Shown here piece after piece: positions 7,411-10,702 of a stretch of DNA of 10,702 bases. The stretch lies in NCBI GenBank assembly GCA_021802375.1, contig JAKAAL010000077.1, forward strand, positions 1 to 10,702, in the 5' to 3' direction. How positions within the stretch are numbered: position 1 is the stretch's first letter; each line of letters opens with the position of its first letter. Source of the DNA: Bacillota bacterium. Its GTDB lineage: Bacteria; Bacillota_E; Sulfobacillia; Sulfobacillales; Sulfobacillaceae. A program made the position numbers and the translations under genes. Under the pieces are notes generated by a model, which searched no databases, was not told where the DNA came from, and saw only the letters and a list, made by a program, of their open reading frames with translations.

Positions 7411-8455
7411 CTTCAGGTCTAACCAGCTCAGCACCATATTCCGAAAACTGGCGAGCATCCGCGGGGCTGATCCGGTCCGCACGTGAGAGGCATCTTCCTT
7501 CCCGGTCACATCCCGTGTCCAGTGCACCTGATTTTCGATGGTCCAATGCTGGCGGACTGCGGCTAAGAGATCAGCGGGCGTAGCCCGGTTCGCGTCGCAA
7601 CTGGTGACACCGACGACGATCTCGTGTCGGATTTCCCCGGTTTTGACCACCGTGGTGGTGCGTTCTCATGGAAACACCTGCTGAACATGCGGAAAGGCGA
7701 GATAAGTATTCAAGGTGGTGCTGGTGTGCAAAACACGATGCTCAATGCGTCCATGGCCTTTGTCCCAGGTTTCCGTCGGAGGGGGAAAAATCTTCGGGCT
7801 GGAGAGCCCGAATGTCGGCTTCAAGCGTGGGTTGATTGCCTTGGGCGATGAACAGGTAGTCCGCCTGTTTGTCCTCGACCAGATACGTCGCCAGGTCTGT
7901 TTGCGTGTGCAGGGCATCGGCCGTCACCAAGGTGCCCGTGAGCTCGAGGGGTTCCAAAAGAGGATACATCGCGGGAATCTCGTTCGACTTTTGATCGACA
8001 GCGGTTTGGGCTACAATCCGTGTGCTGCCATGGACGACCGCCGCCACCAGATGTCGGGGTTTGGTGGTCTCGCTGCCGGAACCCCGGAGGGTTTTGCCAT
8101 CGCAGGCGATGGCTTTGGGCGAGCCATACTCCGCCATCCAGTTCGTCAAAATGCGATCCAGCGCCGCGGCATCACTGCGTTGGAGAGCACGCCGTATGGC
8201 CGATTCACTAGGAGGAATATAACGCCCCTTAAAGCGAGCAGCCTGCACAGTCGCGAGTTGGTCTTGCGTGAGGCCCGCTGCCCATTCCCCGATGGCCAAC
8301 AAACTGGTGCAGCCGGCGGCGATGGCGGCTAACGCAATGGTGAGGATGGTGACATAGGCATGGCGAATACCCCGCCGTTGACGCACATCCGGCAGGGTGG
8401 CTAAACGGGTCATGAGACTTTGAGGCGCTGTGACCAGCGCCGCGGTCGAAAATGT

Positions 8456-8471
8456 CATACACACACCTCCC
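8456..8471 (-). promoter_or_regulatory. Strong internal Shine-Dalgarno and ATG for transposase part
   Basis: GGGAGG (8471-8466) lies 7 bases before an in-frame ATG (8458-8456) that encodes M209 of the fused frame. Translation from here gives a protein of about 376 residues after the frame repairs, the normal length of an ISAs1 transposase. It begins with MTFSTAALV just before the transposase-associated domain. The DruA-like part and the transposase could therefore be made both as a fusion and separately. Confidence 0.6.
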
Positions 8472-9125
8472 GAGGTGAAGGCTGCCACATCCCATACCGC
8501 TGTGAGCCAGGAGCGGGCCTGCGGCACCAAGGGCAATACCGCGACGCGTTTTTGCTGCCCATGCCACGTATAGGTCCCATGATGCCGGCCAAAGCCCAGG
8601 GTCGTCCCGATGTCCCGCCAGTTGGCAGCCCGATAGACCGTTCCCCGAAAGCGAGAGGGGTCGATAAAGGTTTCGGCCAACACCACCGAATGACCATGGA
8701 TGGCTTGCCAATCCGCTCGGAGCCGATGCGTGGCTAAACCTAACACTCGAGACCCGAGATTGGGCACGTGCGCACCGGGTAAAATCAGAAACCGGGCATT
8801 ATTCGCCACGAAACGCAGCCTGCGGCGGCGTTGTTCCGGAGTCCAGCCAATCCAGACTTCTCGGGCCCGGCAACGGTAGGCTGCAGCGGTCCAGCCAATC
8901 AGGGCTAGCCACTGCCCGTGCCATTCCGCCACCTGGTACAGCCGTTCCCCCACAAACCCGGGAAATCCTAAATAATGATAGCGAGCCATGAGGGTCTGCC
9001 AACGCACCACTTCGTCGCGCGTGACCAAGCGTACCCTGACTGCGGACAGCGAAAAGGATGCAACAGTCGATAATGTCTTCATGCCGCCATGATATCCCAT
9101 CGGGGAGAATTTGTCCACCCCCTAT

Positions 9126-9143
9126 GCCATGCGCTCACCGTGC
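9126..9143 (-). repeat. Terminal inverted repeat, gene-proximal end
   Basis: The - strand reads GCACGGTGAGCGCATGGC, the partner of 7236-7252. It lies immediately upstream of the transposase reading frame, where the IS promoter should also be. I see no clear promoter within the repeat. Confidence 0.55.
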
Positions 9144-9304
9144 GGCTTAGCGGAACTATGCCGAAATCCTGCCTCAAAAAGTCTCTGCAGCGTTTACTTC
9201 ATTACGATATGTCTAGGCTCTAATTTGGAGTCTCGCACACACGAAAAACGAGGGTGCATCGGAGAATTCCTGGGAGGTAAAAAACTATTAGATAGAAAAT
9301 TCTG

Positions 9305-9388
9305 TTATTTGAGTTGCAATATCCAAATCACACGCACAATTACTGCGATACCAGCAGTAATCACCGGCATCACGATGTAGACGGTCAT
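9305..9388 (-). CDS. Possible 27-residue single-span membrane peptide (Fst-like?)
   Basis: ATG at 9388 opens a 27-codon frame that ends in TAA and encodes an almost wholly hydrophobic peptide: MTVYIVMPVITAGIAVIV, then R, then VIWILQLK. It has one membrane span with a positively charged C-terminus. Proline, glycine and tryptophan at positions 8, 13 and 22 resemble the P-x(3)-G-x(8)-W pattern of Fst/TxpA-type toxins with one extra residue between P and G. TGGAGAG precedes the ATG by two bases and AGGGGG by ten. A candidate promoter GTCACA-18-TATACT lies upstream. An 8-bp inverted repeat sits in the middle of the frame. It has no neighbours with which it forms an operon. It could be a type I toxin, another small membrane protein, or chance. 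Confidence 0.35.
   Translation of the reverse strand: MTVYIVMPVITAGIAVIVRVIWILQLK
9339..9361. repeat. Perfect 8-bp hairpin within micro-ORF
   Basis: ATTACTGC and GCAGTAAT are separated by seven bases and could form a stem-loop in RNA from either strand. It lies in the centre of the 27-codon frame. In type I toxin mRNAs, internal structures often control translation, but this is only an analogy here. Confidence 0.5.
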
Positions 9389-9454
9389 AGCTCTCCATCC
9401 CCCTGCTGGGTCATGCTGTCAGGTTAACGGGCATTCTGCATCGGCGGTTCTGCG

Positions 9455-9484
9455 AGTATATATTGGCTTTGTTGTCCTTGTGAC
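9455..9484 (-). promoter_or_regulatory. Candidate promoter upstream of micro-ORF
   Basis: On the - strand GTCACA (9484-9479) is separated by 18 bases from TATACT (9460-9455). The -10 matches 5 of 6 and the -35 4 of 6 bases of the sigma-A consensus. The start site would lie roughly 60 bases before the ATG at 9388. Confidence 0.25.
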
Positions 9485-9544
9485 GCGGGGCCTACGATCC
9501 CGTCGAACCGGAATGAGAGAGTGCTGAATGTGATGGGTCACAGG

Positions 9545-10430
9545 TTAAAAGGCCTTCCCTCGTTTGTCGGGATCGGGTTCCCATATGGCTTTAATGAGTC
9601 GGATTTTGATCGTCCCCACCAAAATGTTCCGATTAATGCGATATTCCGTGTATTTGTAGGGATGTGCAGATTGGCGGAGGCGTTCTTACGCTTCGGGTTG
9701 CGCGTCTTCTGCGACTATCGCGGTGATATTGCTCAGAAAGGTCGTAGCGCAAAAATCCTGTTCCACCACGACGGTGCTGGCCCGACAAGTCTTTGACTTC
9801 GAATTTGACCGGATCGCTGGAGAAGCTCTGGTCGTCGCTAGCCGCACCACTTCTCCGTTTTCCGAAAAGACCTCATCTATTGCCGCCTAACGGATGCGTT
9901 TTTTTCATTCCGCTGTGCATCTCGGGTATGGTCTGGGCTGGCACTCCTCAACATGGCCTATCGACACGATCGTGGCAGTTTGTGAACGCAAAAAACTCTG
10001 GTCCAACAACCGAACCATCGTAATTACCAGTAATTAGGGATCGGCTAGGGATGTCACACAGGATCGCGGAGCGGGCACGTGCCATGTGCGGATTAATTGT
10101 CCGCCGCCAGGGAGCGAAAACTGCGGTACCGCGCTGGCCATAATAGCCCTGAATGAACACATTATTGAGGAGCGTAAACGCGTCGGGTCGCAGACGAGCT
10201 TCCGCGAACGACTATGTGGTATACATCATCGTCTCCCCGTCCGGATGGATCCGTTCCCAATAGTCATCCCATTCCACTCGCGTGGTTTTACGGACCATGT
10301 TGAGAATTATCGACACCACTCAGACAAACCCTGCTTCGCGTTGGCGTGTAATGGCTTGCGGCGCTGTCGCCGTGCGCGATCTCAAAATTCCCCGCTGCCA
10401 AGGTATTTCCCCATCAATGTTCCGAGCCAT
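9545..10430 (-). pseudogene. Decayed IS4-family transposase
   Basis: Pieces of one IS4-family (Firmicutes type) transposase appear in order on the - strand but in shifting frames. From 10430 comes an N-terminal piece containing AITRQREAGFV, then TGA at 10322-10320, then SIILNMVRKTTRVEWDDYWE. After a frame shift and TAG follow FAEARLRPDAFTLLNNVFIQ and MARARSAILCDIPSRSL. The central catalytic part cannot be recognised, which suggests an internal deletion. The C-terminal third resumes with DPVKFEVKDLSGQ, then in another frame VVVEQDFCATTFLSNITAI, a TAA at 9688-9686, and YRINRNILVGTIKIRLIKA, ending at TAA 9547-9545. Intact relatives are about 430-450 residues, and this stretch has room for about 295. 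It is a non-functional relic. Family recognition is from memory of conserved segments. Confidence 0.6.
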
Positions 10431-10702
10431 GACGTTTTTTCTTTCCATGGTCTATCAAAACATCAAGAGATGAGTGGATATCTCTTGAGTTCCGTGGCTG
10501 AGGCCACGCTCACGCCTCCATCGTGATCGTGCCGCCTTAATCCGATGAAAGAATATACACTCCTAGTTCAATGGGTGGCACATGACTGAGAACAGTGTTT
10601 AATCTGTCACCGCTCCTCGGGAAGCAGACGACACCAGTTTTGCATACTTGTTTAGTATTCCCCGACCATAACGAAGTGGATGGCGGAGTATGGCTCGCCC
10701 AA
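10431..10702. other. Non-coding tail of window with short inverted repeats
   Basis: I see no supported gene here on either strand. Two small perfect inverted repeats occur: AAGAGAT / ATCTCTT (10465-10486, 8-base spacer) and CGTGGC-TGAG-GCCACG (10493-10508). They lie just upstream of the decayed IS4-type gene and may be remains of that element's end. No T-run follows the second one on either strand. Confidence 0.4.

Larger units (their letters stand above)
7328..9082 (-). pseudogene. DruA-like (DUF4338) domain fused to ISAs1 transposase, interrupted
   Basis: Residues about 12-205 (from ATG 9082) match the DUF4338/DruA-like domain: MARYHYLGFPGFVG, WIGWTPEQRRRRL, VANNARFLILPG, ETFIDPSRFRGTVYRAANW. 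From M209 the frame continues into an ISAs1 transposase with its N-terminal associated domain (LATLPDVRQRRGIRH, SESAIRRAL). Catalytic D328 is in CDGKTLRG and D389 in TADALHTQ; the glutamate in WTIENQVHW is encoded at 7536-7534. To read through, one needs a +1 shift at TTTTTCCCCC (7790-7781), passage of an in-frame TGA (7668-7666), and a -1 shift at A_AAA_AAG (7408-7402). The tail is then GIASQLRILGWDRDAALAVV, the family's usual C-terminus. The TGA argues for a dead copy. A longer frame begins at GTG 9118, but its only purine-rich site touches the GTG. ATG 9082 is preferred, though without a strong ribosome site. Confidence 0.8.
7236..9143 (-). mobile_element. ISAs1-type insertion sequence with DruA-like domain
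   Basis: This element of about 1.9 kb is bounded by imperfect inverted repeats (7236-7252 and 9126-9143). They flank a single - strand transposase frame, with the gene start 25-61 bases from one end and the stop 92 bases from the other, which is normal IS geometry. I could not find matching target duplications in the flanks (AGAATGGTTG on the left, GGCTTAGCGG on the right), so the element may be old or rearranged, or the exact tips may be off by a few bases. Confidence 0.6.

Noticed and set aside
7715..8332. 205-codon open frame on the + strand
   Set aside because: It lies antisense to the conserved ISAs1 transposase frame and has no family-like segments; it is a shadow of the G+C-rich codon pattern.
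8229..8711. 160-codon open frame on the - strand in a different phase
   Set aside because: It overlaps the DruA-like/transposase frame, which shows clear conserved motifs. This one does not, and is low-complexity Gly/Ser/Cys/His.
7742..9082. Druantia anti-phage defence locus
   Set aside because: Only a DruA-like domain is present, fused to a transposase and bounded by terminal repeats. No DruE-type helicase or other partner genes are in the window.
9521..9796. 91-codon + strand frame
   Set aside because: It is antisense to the C-terminal part of the IS4-type relic; its composition is not protein-like.
10086..10526. 146-codon + strand frame
   Set aside because: It is antisense to the IS4-type relic whose segments are recognisable on the - strand. 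No ribosome site or family signature was seen.
1..10702. CRISPR array, tRNA or rRNA genes
   Set aside because: I saw no regularly spaced direct repeats and no cloverleaf or rRNA-like sequence.

Overview
The window looks like a Gram-positive (Firmicutes-type) chromosome segment of medium G+C. The clues are strong AGGAGG-type ribosome binding sites, a lipoprotein-type sugar-binding protein, and a complete sugar-uptake operon enclosed by mobile-element debris. An acidophilic, moderately thermophilic relative of Sulfobacillus or Alicyclobacillus would fit, but the sequence alone does not prove this.

Layout. (1) 1-1265: a 5'-truncated DDE transposase of the IS1634/IS4 superfamily on the + strand (153-926), then an intergenic stretch with a nested hairpin and a possible 26-residue ORF. 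(2) 6891 down to 1266, - strand: a four-gene carbohydrate operon. The order is solute-binding lipoprotein, two MalF/MalG-type permeases with an ATGA stop/start overlap, and a cytoplasmic GH31 alpha-glucosidase. (3) About 6892-7145: the operon control region, with a candidate promoter, operator-like inverted repeats, a leader hairpin followed by six T residues (a possible attenuator), and a near-consensus cre-like site. (4) 7236-9143: an insertion sequence with imperfect terminal repeats. It encodes one reading frame joining a DUF4338/DruA-like domain to an ISAs1-type transposase. The frame has a +1 shift at T5C5, an in-frame TGA, and a -1 shift at a canonical A_AAA_AAG heptamer. The transposase half has its own strong internal Shine-Dalgarno and ATG. 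(5) 9144-9544: apparently non-coding except for a possible 27-residue single-span membrane peptide (9388-9305, - strand). Its P/G/W pattern recalls Fst-type type I toxins. (6) 9545-10430, - strand: the decayed relic of an IS4-family transposase gene, recognisable in pieces. (7) 10431-10702: only short inverted repeats.

How the genes work together: the lipoprotein captures an alpha-glucoside (maltose/trehalose type), and the two permeases carry it in. They must use an ATPase encoded elsewhere, because none is in the window. The GH31 enzyme then releases glucose in the cytoplasm. The flanks are a patchwork of at least three different IS families in different states of decay, so the operon sits in an accessory, rearrangement-prone region. 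The most unusual items are the DruA-like/transposase fusion with its two possible starts, the leader attenuator candidate, and the Fst-like micro-ORF.
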